A DNA stretch of 64,000 nucleotides from Lachnospira sp. UBA4346 (GCA_002394205.1 DGTC01000065.1:4421-68420), one strand, 5' to 3'; positions 30,682-40,923 are shown, numbered from the stretch's first letter. Notes: generated by a model from the letters alone, not told the origin. Made by a program: numbers and translations.

Positions 30682-31699
30682 AAAGGTGGATGCAGCAAAT
30701 AAAAATGCTGCATCCATCTGTGCAGATGCAAAGCGAAAAGTCATAAATATGCAGGAGCAGGTAGCAAAAATAAAAGAGGATGCCATGAAGCAAATTGATG
30801 AGGTTGAAACAAGATGTGCAAGGGATAATGAGACGGCAAGGATTGCAAAAGAAAAGGCAGAAAACTACCAAAATCAGCAGTGGAAGCTTTTGAAAGATGA
30901 GGAAGCTAAAATATCGGAGTCGGCAGAGAAAAAGATTGCAGATTTAAAGGCTTCATTGGAAGCAACGTTTGATAGAAAAATCAGAGAACAGGAGCAGAGT
31001 TACGCAACCAAAAAGGATCGGGTAAAACTCTATTATAGAAATCGGTATGCTGTCATGGAGACATTCCATGTAGCGTGTTTTGGATTTTGTATTGTATGGC
31101 TTGTGATTCAGGCTTGCGGCTCATCTAATTTGCTAGATGATTCGATCTGTCATTGGATAGGTAATTATTGTACTGCGAGAGCAGGTAATATAGAAGAGGT
31201 GGCAGGTCAGCTTGGAAGCATTGCATTATCAATCACGAATGGAATGGTAAGAAGTGTTTGTTATTGGATTCTATATATCTTGTCTGGAGCAATTATGGCA
31301 GTACTTTTTTATGGAGTGCCAATAGTTGTTGCCCTATATGGCGGATATAAGTATTTTCAAAGTAAATATTTTGATAAAGTATCTAGATGGTTGATGGTAG
31401 CAAGTGGAATTACAATGATTGTTATTGCAGCAAATGCTATTGGTATCAGATGGAATGTATTTATCTCCTGGATTATAACACAAGGATTAATCTCGGTGAT
31501 AAGGTTTTTGATTGTACCATTTGTAGGTTCTTTTTTTGAGGGCTGGAAAGATATGGACGCAGGTAAGAAAAAAGATATAGCTATTGTTATAACGATAGAA
31601 GTGATAATAATGGTGGTGCTTGTGTGTATTGTTAAAGCAAATCCATTTGTTCTATTTATACTTCCGTTTGTAAGTCTATATGTATTTGCAAAATATTAA
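30377..31699 (+). CDS. coiled-coil membrane protein overlapping the relaxase
   Basis: A 440-residue protein. Residues 1-215 are a long coiled coil (NDEQLLDLMEEMQEQIEGLQ, repeated heptads), then about five hydrophobic segments from residue 220 on (CFGFCIVWLVIQACG, YWILYILSGAIMAVLFYGVP, WLMVASGITMIVIAANAIG, IEVIIMVVLVCIV, PFVLFILPFVSLYVFA). ATG 30377 has GGAGCGG upstream; a frame upstream starts at 30353. The first 305 bases overlap the relaxase C-terminus. It may tether the relaxosome to the membrane or to a helper's secretion system. The family is unknown to me. Confidence 0.7.
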   Translation: MKDYNVLENDEQLLDLMEEMQEQIEGLQKELSREKETSLEQQETISTLSSQVLTLKSEVQKKSDMIVSLNEQLERLSESDELLKKSEKMLSDAKTIAEEADRKVDAANKNAASICADAKRKVINMQEQVAKIKEDAMKQIDEVETRCARDNETARIAKEKAENYQNQQWKLLKDEEAKISESAEKKIADLKASLEATFDRKIREQEQSYATKKDRVKLYYRNRYAVMETFHVACFGFCIVWLVIQACGSSNLLDDSICHWIGNYCTARAGNIEEVAGQLGSIALSITNGMVRSVCYWILYILSGAIMAVLFYGVPIVVALYGGYKYFQSKYFDKVSRWLMVASGITMIVIAANAIGIRWNVFISWIITQGLISVIRFLIVPFVGSFFEGWKDMDAGKKKDIAIVITIEVIIMVVLVCIVKANPFVLFILPFVSLYVFAKY

Positions 31700-31717
31700 A
31701 AAATTTTCAATTAGTGT

Positions 31718-31755
31718 AAAATCAGGGACCACTTTAAAGAGTGATTCCTGATTTT
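31718..31755 (+). terminator. terminator after the mobilization region of element 2
   Basis: AAAATCAGGGACCACT (31718-31733) pairs with AGTGATTCCTGATTTT (31740-31755) with one mismatch and one G-U pair. It separates transfer genes from the restriction operon. Confidence 0.75.
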
Positions 31756-31861
31756 ATATAAGATGTTTGGGAGTAGAAATAAATAATGATTGATATTATT
31801 CAGATAAGAGTATATTATATATTGTAGGAAATTATATTGTATTTTAGGAGAGGATTATGCC

Positions 31862-32044
31862 ATGGAATATTTAACAACGGTAGAAATGTCAAAGAATTGG
31901 GGTATCACATCGAGAAGAATAGGAGTTCTTTGTTCAGAAGGACGAATCGAAGGTGCTATCAAGAAAGGAAAAACATGGCTTATACCATCAGATACAGTGA
32001 AGCCATTAGATGCTAGATTTAAGAAAAACCGCAGGGAGGAGTAG
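31862..32044 (+). CDS. small HTH regulator heading the restriction operon
   Basis: A 60-residue DNA-binding protein (MEYLTTVEMSKNWGITSRRI, then GVLCSEGRIEGAIKKGKTWL and IPSDTVKPLDARFKK) of the helix-turn-helix/excisionase-like fold often placed directly before hsdR or Fic genes in Clostridia. AGGAGAGG precedes the ATG. HsdR starts 5 bases after its stop with GGAGGAG inside this gene's end. It probably controls expression of the restriction system. Confidence 0.75.
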   Translation: MEYLTTVEMSKNWGITSRRIGVLCSEGRIEGAIKKGKTWLIPSDTVKPLDARFKKNRREE

Positions 32045-32049
32045 ATGTT

Positions 32050-35000
32050 ATGGGGAATTTTACATTTTTGGAATCGCACTGGACAGACCTTGCGAAACTT
32101 GGTGATCTATCGGAGAAGTATGTCTACTCAGATCCAAATACATCCATTATAAAACAGGGTATGCTTGCTGAAATTATGGTCAAGTATATGCTTGCTTATG
32201 ATGGTATCGCAGAGCCAGATTATGATAACACGCATGCAAATAGAATCCGTCTGTTAAAGCAGAATGATCTTTTACCATACGAAGTGAAAAATACATTGTA
32301 TATACTTAGAAAAGATCGTAATGACGCAGCTCATAATGGATCAGAGGAAGGGGACAGGGCATTATCGAACTTGCACCTTCTCTATGACCTTTGTGTTTGG
32401 TATATGCAGACTTATGGAGATTACAATTTTAATCCAGAACCTTATCAAGATCCTGTTGATTATGTTGTAAATGTGGATGAACTCGAAAAAGAAAATAAAG
32501 AACTTGAAGAGCGTAACAAAGCTTTGCTCATAGAGTTGCAGACGATTCAGAAGCAAGGCAAGGCAGATAGTAATCGAAGAGCAGTGGCATATTCTAAGGC
32601 TATAGCATTGAAACTTACCGAAGCTCAGACAAGAGAGCTGATTGATGACCAACTCCGTAAATGCGGTTGGGAAGCCGATACTACAGAGATTCGATACTCT
32701 AAAGGCGCTAGACCGACTAAGGGGGAGAACCTTGCCATTGCTGAATGGCCTACAGATTCTAAGGTTGGCAATCATGGATATGCTGATTATGCATTGTTCA
32801 TCGGAGAAAAGTTAGTCGGTATTATTGAAGCAAAGAAGAAACATACAGATATATCATCTGTTCTTGATGGTCAGTGTAAAGATTATGCCAAGATGATCAA
32901 GTCAGAGCATCAGAAGTATGTGATAAATCGCTTTGGTGCATACATGGCACCATTCCTCTATGCAACTAATGGTCGTCCTTATATTAAACAGTATGAGCAG
33001 ATGTCTGGTATCTGGTTCCTTGATGTAAGAGAGTCTTTTAATGCTCCGAAGCCATTGTCAGGATGGCCTACACCAGATGGTATCGAGCAGGCACTTGAGA
33101 AAGATATCGTAGCGGCTGATAAGAAACTGGCATCTACCGGATATGAAGTATTGCAAGATCCAAATGGCTTGAACCTACGTTATTATCAGATTGAAGCAAT
33201 TAAGGCTGCGGAAGAGGCGATAGCAGAACATAAAAATACTGCACTTCTTGCAATGGCAACAGGAACTGGTAAAACCAGAACAGTGCTCGGCATGATATAT
33301 AGATTCCTTGATGCAGGAAGATTTAAGAGAATCTTATACTTGGTAGACCGTACATCCTTAGGTGATCAGACTATGGATACATTCAAAGAGGTTAAGCTGA
33401 AAGAACTTTTAACCTTGAATCAGATGTACGATGTAAAGTCCTTAGAAGATAAAGATTTCGAGAAGGATACTAGAGTCCATATTGCAACGGTACAGAGCCT
33501 TGTAAAGCGTATTATGTACAACGAGTCTGATAAGTCTCTGGGGGTATCAGATTATGATCTTATCATCGTGGACGAAGCTCATAGAGGATATATCCTGGAT
33601 AAAGAGATGGGTGATGACGAAGCTACTTATAGGGATCAAGATGATTTCCGTAGTAAGTACAGAGCAGTCATTGATTATTTCGATGCAGTAAAGATAGCAC
33701 TGACTGCAACACCAGCTCTTCATACCACAGAGATTTTTGGAAAGCCAGTATATTCTTATGATTATCGTACAGCTGTTATTGATGGATATTTAGTAGATCA
33801 TGATGCTCCGCATATTATTAAGACGAAGTTATCTGAGGAAGGTATTAAGTTTGAGAAGGGTACGACAGCACCAATTTATGATCCAGTTACTAATACCATT
33901 ACGAATAGTGATGAGCTGGAAGATGATTTGAAATTCGAGGTAGAGGACTTTAATAGAAGAGTGGTCAACAAGAGCTTCAATGAGGAAGTGCTTAAAGAAA
34001 TTGCAAAGGATATCGACCCAAATGAGAAGGGTAAAACTTTGATCTTTGCAGTAGATGATGCCCATGCTGATATGATTACTCAGATTTTAAAGGATTATTA
34101 TACGAATCAGGGTATTGCAGAAGAAGCAGTTATGAAGATTACTGGCTCTATTGAAAATGGTAATCCTGTAAAAATTAAAGAAGCAATCCGCAGGTTCAAG
34201 AATGAGACATATCCAAACATTGTAGTTACCGTGGATCTTCTCACTACAGGTATTGATGTAGAAGAAATTGAAAATCTTGTATTTATGCGAAGAATCCGCT
34301 CCAGAATCCTTTTTGAACAGATGCTTGGACGAGCTACCAGATTATGCCCAGAGATCGGAAAGACTCACTTTGGAATCTACGATGCAGTGGGCGTATATAA
34401 TGCATTACTGCCAGTATCTACTATGAAACCAGTTGTTGCAAATCCAACTACAAGTTTTGATGATTTGATTGATGGTATCGATCAGCTGGATTCAGAAAGA
34501 GCCAGAGAGAATCAGATTGATCTTATTATTGCTAAGATTCGTAGAAATAAATCTGAGATGAACGATGAGTATAGAGACCAGTTTGAACAGTTATCAGGTG
34601 GATTATCGCCGGAAGAGTTCATTGATTCTTTGAAGTCTATGCCTGTAGATAAAGCAGTAGAGACAGTAAAGAAGAGAAGAGAAGCACTAGACTATGTACG
34701 CAGAATGCCAAAAGAGCGTGAGAAGTTCATTAGTGATGATAAGGATGTGGTTACAGGTCACACCAGAGGTTATGGTGATGCAACCAAGCCAGAAGATTAT
34801 CTGAAAGAGTTTAGGGACTTCATTGATCACAACTTGAATGAAATTGCTGCTCTTAATATCGTAGCAACCAGACCTAAGGAGCTTACTAGAAAGTCTCTGA
34901 AAGAGTTGAAGCTGATTCTTGATCGAGAGAATTTCAGTGAAACCATGTTACAGACTGCATGGAAAGAGATGACCAATGAAGATATCGCAGCTGATATTAT

Positions 35001-35292
35001 CAGCTTTATCCGTCAGCGTAGTATCGGAGATGCTTTAATCAGTAAGGATGATCGTATTCATAATGCGATAGCCAAGACAAAAGCAGCTCATCCAGAACTA
35101 AGTAAGATTCAGCTGGGATGGATTGACCGTATTGAAGCACAGCTTTTAAAAGAAGTGGTACTTAATAAAGAGACCTTTGAATCAGAAGCCTTTAAAAATA
35201 AAGGTGGATACAATGCAGTGAATAAAGCATTTGGACAGAAACTTGACGAATTGATTGAGGAAATCAATGGCTACATGTATTCTGCATCATAA
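32050..35292 (+). CDS. hsdR: type I restriction enzyme R subunit (EcoEI-like)
   Basis: A 1080-residue motor-nuclease subunit. It has an N-terminal DUF4145-like helical domain (about 1-125) and a PD-(D/E)XK nuclease (Asp in GYADYALF near 246, EAKKK near 257). SF2 helicase motifs follow: Walker A MATGTGKTRTV near 402, VDEAHRG near 507, ALTATPA near 553, TTGIDVEEIENL and QMLGRATRLCPE. An EcoEI-type C-terminal domain closes the protein. With HsdM and HsdS it would translocate and cut unmethylated DNA. It appears intact, whereas the methylase gene next to it is frameshifted. Confidence 0.96.
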   Translation: MGNFTFLESHWTDLAKLGDLSEKYVYSDPNTSIIKQGMLAEIMVKYMLAYDGIAEPDYDNTHANRIRLLKQNDLLPYEVKNTLYILRKDRNDAAHNGSEEGDRALSNLHLLYDLCVWYMQTYGDYNFNPEPYQDPVDYVVNVDELEKENKELEERNKALLIELQTIQKQGKADSNRRAVAYSKAIALKLTEAQTRELIDDQLRKCGWEADTTEIRYSKGARPTKGENLAIAEWPTDSKVGNHGYADYALFIGEKLVGIIEAKKKHTDISSVLDGQCKDYAKMIKSEHQKYVINRFGAYMAPFLYATNGRPYIKQYEQMSGIWFLDVRESFNAPKPLSGWPTPDGIEQALEKDIVAADKKLASTGYEVLQDPNGLNLRYYQIEAIKAAEEAIAEHKNTALLAMATGTGKTRTVLGMIYRFLDAGRFKRILYLVDRTSLGDQTMDTFKEVKLKELLTLNQMYDVKSLEDKDFEKDTRVHIATVQSLVKRIMYNESDKSLGVSDYDLIIVDEAHRGYILDKEMGDDEATYRDQDDFRSKYRAVIDYFDAVKIALTATPALHTTEIFGKPVYSYDYRTAVIDGYLVDHDAPHIIKTKLSEEGIKFEKGTTAPIYDPVTNTITNSDELEDDLKFEVEDFNRRVVNKSFNEEVLKEIAKDIDPNEKGKTLIFAVDDAHADMITQILKDYYTNQGIAEEAVMKITGSIENGNPVKIKEAIRRFKNETYPNIVVTVDLLTTGIDVEEIENLVFMRRIRSRILFEQMLGRATRLCPEIGKTHFGIYDAVGVYNALLPVSTMKPVVANPTTSFDDLIDGIDQLDSERARENQIDLIIAKIRRNKSEMNDEYRDQFEQLSGGLSPEEFIDSLKSMPVDKAVETVKKRREALDYVRRMPKEREKFISDDKDVVTGHTRGYGDATKPEDYLKEFRDFIDHNLNEIAALNIVATRPKELTRKSLKELKLILDRENFSETMLQTAWKEMTNEDIAADIISFIRQRSIGDALISKDDRIHNAIAKTKAAHPELSKIQLGWIDRIEAQLLKEVVLNKETFESEAFKNKGGYNAVNKAFGQKLDELIEEINGYMYSAS

Positions 35293-35315
35293 AATACAAG
35301 GAGTGAATTACTAAT

Positions 35316-36736
35316 ATGACAAATCAAGAAATTGTAGCAAAGTTATGGAACTTGTGTAATGTACTTAGAGATGATGGTATCACTTACCACCAGTACGTTA
35401 CGGAGCTTACGTATATTTTATTCTTAAAGATGGCAAAAGAAACTGGTACAGAAGGATCTATTCCAGAGAAGTATCGTTGGGATGCTCTTAATAGTAAAGA
35501 TGGACTGGAACTCAAAAAGTTTTACGAGGAACTTCTTAGAGAGCTTGGAGAGAACTGTACTGGACGTATTCAGGAGATTTATTCTGGTGCTAGAACCAAT
35601 ATTGAGGAGCCAGCCAATCTAAAGAAGATCATTACAAATATCAATGACCTTGACTGGTATTCTGCAAAAGAAGAAGGTCTTGGAAACTTATATGAAGGAC
35701 TCCTGGAGAAGAACGCTAATGAGAAGAAATCTGGTGCTGGTCAGTACTTTACACCTAGAGTTCTGATTGATGTTATGACAGAGCTTGTAGCACCACAGGC
35801 TGGGGAACGATGCAATGACCCTGCATGTGGTACATTCGGTTTTATGATTGCTGCTGATGCCTATGTAAAAGCACATACCGATGATTTGTTTGCCTTGGAT
35901 TCTGACCAGCAGGCATTTCAGAAAAACGAAGCCTTTACTGGTGGTGAGCTTGTGCATGAGACACACAGACTGGCTCTTATGAATGCAATGCTTCACGACA
36001 TTGACGGTAAAATCTATCTATGTGATACCTTGTCTAATCAGGGGAAGGTTATGAATGGATTTGATGTTGTCCTTACGAATCCACCATTTGGTACGAAGAA
36101 GGGTGGAGAGCGTGCGAACAGAGATGACTTCACCTATCAGACAAGCAATAAGCAGTTGAACTTCTTACAGCACATTTACCGTTCCTTAAAGGCAGATGGC
36201 AAGGCAAGAGCAGCTGTCGTATTACCAGATAATGTATAATTCAAGATGGTGACGGTGAGCGTATCAGATATGACCTTATGAATAAGTGTAATCTTCATAC
36301 GATTCTTAGACTTCCTACCGGTATCTTCTATGCACAGGGAGTTAAGACAAACGTTCTCTTCTTTACTAGAGAAACTACAGAACTTGATAGTACGAAGGCA
36401 GTATGGATTTATGATCTTAGAACCAATATGCCATCCTTTGGTAAGACAAGTCCTCTTAAGAAATCAGACTTTGATGGATTTGTAAAAGCCTATACCGCAG
36501 AAGATAGACATGCTGTAGATGATGAAAGATGGAGTGTATTCACTAGAGAGCAGATCGGAGCAGAAGGTAAGAACAACAGCCTTGACCTTGGACTGATCCG
36601 TGATGATTCCATTGTGGATTATGAAGATTTACCAGATCCAATCGAAAGTGCAGAAGAAGCAGTTGCACAGCTAGAAGAAGCAACAGACCTTCTTAAGAGT
36701 GTCATCAATGAATTAAAGTCATTGCAGGAGGTGTAA
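35316..36736 (+). pseudogene. hsdM: type I N6-adenine methylase HsdM, frameshifted
   Basis: Frame 3 encodes residues 1-307 (HsdM N-terminal helical domain, SAM motif DPACGTFGF near 170, catalytic NPPFGTKKGG near 253), ending at TAA 36237-36239. The frame offset by one base resumes immediately with QDGDGERIRYDLMNKCNLHT and continues to 36736 through LPTGIFYAQGVKTNVLFFTR. Five bases lie where six are expected, so a single base is missing near 36237-36241. There is no homopolymer there to suggest slippage. Without functional HsdM the whole R-M complex should be inactive, unless this is a sequence error or a recoded site. Confidence 0.9.
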
Positions 36737-36739
36737 GCT

Positions 36740-38119
36740 ATGGCGAAAAAAACAAAAGAGCTTACACTAGAAGAAAAGCTGGAACAGGCATTAATACCTG
36801 TGGATGAGCAGCCTTATGAAGTGCCAGAAAATTGGTGCTGGGCTGTTTTAGACAGTCTATCAGAAGTTATTTCAAAGGGAACGACACCCAAAGGTGGAAA
36901 AGATGCATATGTTGATGATGGTGTCAATTTTTTAAGAGTGGAGAATTTTTTGGATGATGGCACTATATCTACAGATGAAATGAAACATATTACGGAGAAT
37001 GTGCATTTTAATGAGTTGAAACGATCTATCTTGTTGGAAAATGATGTGCTTGTATCTATTGCGGGCAGTCTTGGGAAAACCGCTATTGTTGATAAAACAT
37101 CATTACCACTAAATACTAATCAAGCTGTTGCATTTATAAGACTATTGGACACAGCGAAAGTCAATCCAAAATATTTAAGACTTTATTTGGCATCACCTAT
37201 GACGCAAGAACTTTTACTTGGCAAAACAAAAGTTACATCTATACCGAATTTGACATTGAAAATAATATCAGATACACCTATTGCATTACCACCACTAGCA
37301 GAGCAACAGCGAATCGTGGATAGGATTGAAAGTCTCTTTGCCAAATTAGATGAAGCAAAGGATAAAGTAGAGTCTGTATTAAATAACACTGATAATAGAA
37401 AATCTGCAATGCTATTTCAGGCTATGTCTAGAGAATTAACAAAAAAATGGAGAGAACAGAATGGGTATAGTAAAAATAATTGGGAGAAATACACTATAGA
37501 AGAAATCTGCGAAAATATCGTGGATTGTCCTCATAGCACACCATCTTGGACGGAAGAAGGGGTGTTATGTCTAAGAACAACGAATATTAAGCAAGGTTAT
37601 TTAGATTTATCGGAAACTCAGTTTGTGAGTAATGAAACATATGTTGAAAGGACTGAACGTTTGATTCCAAAGGCAGGAGATCTGATTTTTACAAGAGAAG
37701 GTAGTGTGGGAGATGTCGCAATAGTTCCAGAAAATGTACAATTGTGTATGGGGCAAAGGATGATGTTAATGCGAACAAATGAAAAATGTAGACCGCAATA
37801 TTTGCTTTATTATTTAACTAGTCCTTTTATTAGAAATCATATTAAAGCCAGTATAATGGGTACTACTGCACCTAGAATGAATATCAAAGATATAAAGAAA
37901 CTTAGTATCATGATTCCAACATTATCAGAACAAGATGAAATTATTAACAATCTAATAGGAACAATTGAGAATTATGATGAGATAGAAAAAATAATAGATA
38001 ATATTGACCAGATGAAAAAGTCAATTCTAAGTAAAGCATTTAGAGGGTTATTGGATACAAATAATTGTAATGATGAACGAGCGATTGATTTATTAAGGTT
38101 AATTTTAGGAGAAAACTAA
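36740..38119 (+). CDS. hsdS: type I restriction specificity subunit
   Basis: A 459-residue HsdS with two target-recognition domains: TRD1 about 20-180 (NWCWAVLDSLSEVISKGTTP ... IALPPLAEQQRIVDRIESLF) and TRD2 about 240-420 (WEKYTIEEICENIVDCPHST ... IPTLSEQDEI), each followed by a conserved helix. GGAGGTG precedes the ATG, 3 bases after the hsdM stop. It determines which bipartite sequence is methylated and cut. No inverted repeats or partial hsdS copies for phase variation are seen nearby. Confidence 0.95.
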   Translation: MAKKTKELTLEEKLEQALIPVDEQPYEVPENWCWAVLDSLSEVISKGTTPKGGKDAYVDDGVNFLRVENFLDDGTISTDEMKHITENVHFNELKRSILLENDVLVSIAGSLGKTAIVDKTSLPLNTNQAVAFIRLLDTAKVNPKYLRLYLASPMTQELLLGKTKVTSIPNLTLKIISDTPIALPPLAEQQRIVDRIESLFAKLDEAKDKVESVLNNTDNRKSAMLFQAMSRELTKKWREQNGYSKNNWEKYTIEEICENIVDCPHSTPSWTEEGVLCLRTTNIKQGYLDLSETQFVSNETYVERTERLIPKAGDLIFTREGSVGDVAIVPENVQLCMGQRMMLMRTNEKCRPQYLLYYLTSPFIRNHIKASIMGTTAPRMNIKDIKKLSIMIPTLSEQDEIINNLIGTIENYDEIEKIIDNIDQMKKSILSKAFRGLLDTNNCNDERAIDLLRLILGEN

Positions 38120-38343
38120 TGGAAAAACAGAAGTTAAAAGTTTCATTTTCAGAAAAATTAAATCCTGAAGATACTCTTGAGCAGACCAAGGGATGTAGAG
38201 CAAATAACCCTGATATTTGTGGAAATAATTCTGTACAAGGTGTCTGTGCGTATGTGAGAGAAGATGGAATATGTAAGAGACCATCAAGAGCGTGGGCTAA
38301 ACAATATAAAAAACTGAAGGAATCAGAAGAAAATGATGCATAG
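38119..38343 (+). CDS. small Cys-containing protein coupled to hsdS
   Basis: A 74-residue basic protein whose ATG overlaps the TAA of hsdS. Four cysteines occur in two groups (KGCRANNPDICGNNS and QGVCAYVREDGICKRPSRAW), suggesting a zinc-binding fold. Proteins of this kind recur at the ends of type I operons in Clostridia in my recollection, but I know of no function. The coupling suggests an accessory of the restriction system. Confidence 0.6.
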   Translation: MEKQKLKVSFSEKLNPEDTLEQTKGCRANNPDICGNNSVQGVCAYVREDGICKRPSRAWAKQYKKLKESEENDA

Positions 38344-38365
38344 TTATTAAAGTACAGTATATCAA

Positions 38366-39214
38366 ATGGAGGTAGTATGGCTAGTGCTTGAAGATTTATC
38401 ATTTTATAAGGATTACTTCGGAACAACAATAGATAAAGCAACAGAATTGAAAATTAAACGAATAAAGGCTGTTGTTAAAGATGATAAGATATATAAATTC
38501 ATACTATTCGATGACAATATTGATCTTAATAATGTTAAGTTGAAGTCATTGGAAAGCGATAACTTGTGTTTTTCACATTATATTTATTTGAATGATCCAA
38601 CAGAGTTTGAACTCAAGTATGATATTAAGAAAGTTGCCAACAAATCAGGAGTAAGGAAAGAAAATATAAAACTCTTTGTTGATTCTATAAAGGAAATCTA
38701 TGATGTCTGTTCATTTACCTATGAGTATAGCTCTGATATGTGGAAAAACTATGCAAATAATGGTAGAGGGATTTGTTTGGTGTTTGAAGTACAGGATTAT
38801 GATATGTTGTTTCCTGTAGACTATATCGATAAATGGAAAATTAATTACAGTAAACTGTTGATTGATTCGTATAAACGACAGGCCAATAATGAGTGGTGGG
38901 GTTATTCTGGTCCTATGTCATTATTACCATTCGTTACAAAGAATCCGATGAATGGAGAACTGGATTCAACCAAAGAGAAGGAATTACGAATTTTGTATTC
39001 GCCATTTGATGAAGGCTTGGTGAATGACGGTTATTTATATCCTAATGTAAAAAGAGATACAAGGTATGTTGGTTCAAATGTGAGTTACGATTATTGCAAG
39101 TTGAAATTATCACAGATTATTATTGGCACAAATTGTGATGATTATATAAGAAAATCAATTGCGAAGATTTATGCAGCAAAAAATATTGCTCTTTTATATG
39201 AAGATTATTCGTAA
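38366..39214 (+). CDS. DUF2971 family protein
   Basis: A 282-residue protein. Typical DUF2971 signatures are CFSHYIYLNDPTEFELKYD near residues 70-90, VCSFTYEYSSDMWKNYANNG near 113-132, and GRGICLVFE just after. The family is frequent in defence islands and abortive-infection contexts, and its biochemical activity is unknown. The ATG at 38366 lies inside the GGAGG region; a GTG at 38384 with that GGAGG 11 bases upstream is an equally possible start. It sits between the type I operon and the AlbA-type gene. Confidence 0.8.
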   Translation: MEVVWLVLEDLSFYKDYFGTTIDKATELKIKRIKAVVKDDKIYKFILFDDNIDLNNVKLKSLESDNLCFSHYIYLNDPTEFELKYDIKKVANKSGVRKENIKLFVDSIKEIYDVCSFTYEYSSDMWKNYANNGRGICLVFEVQDYDMLFPVDYIDKWKINYSKLLIDSYKRQANNEWWGYSGPMSLLPFVTKNPMNGELDSTKEKELRILYSPFDEGLVNDGYLYPNVKRDTRYVGSNVSYDYCKLKLSQIIIGTNCDDYIRKSIAKIYAAKNIALLYEDYS

Positions 39215-39336
39215 TAGCAGTTTGGTAAATTGAGTAGTAGTTGATAAATAATGTAATTAAAGTTAGCGAAAAGTTATAAAGAGTTTTTAACATTCATTAT
39301 TATAAAATTTGGAAAATTAAGGTTGGAGGTGAAATC

Positions 39337-40878
39337 TTGACAATAGAAGAAGTTATAGAAAATGATGAGAAACAAATATTTGACAGAAAGAGCATACAGA
39401 TAGATCCGAAGGCACTAGCAATTCCTCTTGTGGCTTTTGCAAATGCAGATGGTGGAACCATAGCGATTGGTATCACGGATAAAACCAGAACAATTGAAGG
39501 CGTAGATTTTGAGACTGAAAAGTTAAATGAACTATTACGTGTTCCGTTTGATTATTGTAATCCTACAGTGAAAGTGGAGATTGAGAGAGTACCTTGCGTT
39601 GATAGTAAGGGAAGGGATAATCACGTCTTACTGATGCATATTGAGGCAAGTCCAGATGTACATGCAAACCAGGCAGATGAAGCGTATCTTCGAGTGGGAG
39701 ATAAGTCGAAACTTTTAAAATTTGAGGAACGTTTGCAACTTTCTTATGACAAGGGAGAGAGATACTTTGAAGATAAGATGATTCCTGATGCGACAATTGA
39801 TGATATTGATATGGATCTTGTAAAAGATTACATTGAAAAAATTGGATATCAAAAGTCAGTAATGGAATACTTAACTCAAAATAAAGGATTTGTTAAAATA
39901 AAAAATGGTGAAATGCAAGTAAGTTCTGCAGCAATTCTTTTGTTTGGCAAGAATCCACAGATGTATTTCCCACGTGCAAGAGTGAGATTTGTAAAATATG
40001 ATGGTGTGGAAGAAAAGTTTGGCACGGAGATGAATGTTATCAAGGACGTTATATTCGAAGGTACTATTCTGAAAATGATTAGAGATTCCATTGCTTATTT
40101 GGAAACGCAGATTCAGGAGAAAACATTTCTCGGACCAGATGGAACATTTGTGACAGAAGAAGAGTATCCTAAATTTGTAAGACAAGAGCTAATTGTCAAT
40201 GCGGTCACTCACAGAGCATACAACATTACAGGAACAGATATTCAAATTAAAATGTTCGATGATCGTATCGTGGTAGAAAGTCCGGGAAAATTACCGGGAT
40301 TAGTTCGTACGCATAATATTAGAAATACGCATTTTTCAAGGAATCCTAAAATCGCAGAATTTTTAAAAGCATACAAGTATGTTAAGGAATTTGGAGAAGG
40401 CGTAAATCGTATGTGCAACGAGCTAGAAGCAGCTGGGTTAAACCAGCCGGAGTATTATATAAATGACTTTATGCTACAGGCGATTATATTCAATTCCAAA
40501 CATCAAAAGCTGGCTATTGAGACTGAAAAGACAGGTTCCGATGGCGAAAAGCTGGCTATTGGAGTTGAAAAGTCAGGTTATGAAGGCGAAAAGCTGGCTA
40601 TTGAGGACGAAAAGCCGGATTTAGAAGGCGAAAAGCTGACTATTGAAAAAATCAATATTTTATTAGATGGTCAGACTTATAGTGAGAAAACGAAAAAATA
40701 TATTTTGAAAATATATGAAGCGATTGATGAAAATCAAATATTTGGAGCACCGGAAGTAGAAAATATACTTGGGTGTTCAACATCTTCGGCTAAGGAGATT
40801 ATGAAAAAGATTCGAGCATTGGAGATTGTTGAACCAGTTTCGGGGAAAGGTAAAGGAAAGTATGTTTTTAAAAAGTAA
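39337..40878 (+). CDS. AlbA_2/Schlafen-type ATP-binding protein
   Basis: A 513-residue protein starting at TTG (GGAGGTG at 39325-39331). The N-terminal AlbA_2/Schlafen domain covers about 10-125 (RKSIQIDPKALAIPLVAFAN, ADGGTIAIGITD). A GHKL-type ATPase-like region follows at about 270-390 (RQELIVNAVTHRAYN, VESPGKLPGLV, FGEGVNRMCNELEAAGL). A linker holds about 3.5 copies of a 14-residue repeat (KLAIETEKTGSDGE and variants), and a C-terminal winged helix closes it. Such proteins are usually regulators or nucleic-acid effectors. The position between restriction and PrrC-like genes suggests a defence role. Confidence 0.85.
   Translation: MTIEEVIENDEKQIFDRKSIQIDPKALAIPLVAFANADGGTIAIGITDKTRTIEGVDFETEKLNELLRVPFDYCNPTVKVEIERVPCVDSKGRDNHVLLMHIEASPDVHANQADEAYLRVGDKSKLLKFEERLQLSYDKGERYFEDKMIPDATIDDIDMDLVKDYIEKIGYQKSVMEYLTQNKGFVKIKNGEMQVSSAAILLFGKNPQMYFPRARVRFVKYDGVEEKFGTEMNVIKDVIFEGTILKMIRDSIAYLETQIQEKTFLGPDGTFVTEEEYPKFVRQELIVNAVTHRAYNITGTDIQIKMFDDRIVVESPGKLPGLVRTHNIRNTHFSRNPKIAEFLKAYKYVKEFGEGVNRMCNELEAAGLNQPEYYINDFMLQAIIFNSKHQKLAIETEKTGSDGEKLAIGVEKSGYEGEKLAIEDEKPDLEGEKLTIEKINILLDGQTYSEKTKKYILKIYEAIDENQIFGAPEVENILGCSTSSAKEIMKKIRALEIVEPVSGKGKGKYVFKK
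40507..40653 (+). repeat. 42-bp tandem repeat inside the AlbA-type gene
   Basis: Units begin at 40507, 40549, 40591 and (partial) 40633, each encoding KLAIxxEKxxxxGE. The array keeps the reading frame and could expand or contract by recombination, changing linker length. Confidence 0.8.
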
Positions 40879-40923
40879 TTGAAGAAACGTATCTTAATGG
40901 GGAATTAACGGAGGGAAGATAAA

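Noticed and set aside
36278..36736. Independent 152-residue gene
   Set aside because: It is the C-terminal third of HsdM in a shifted frame, continuous with the upstream part except for one missing base.
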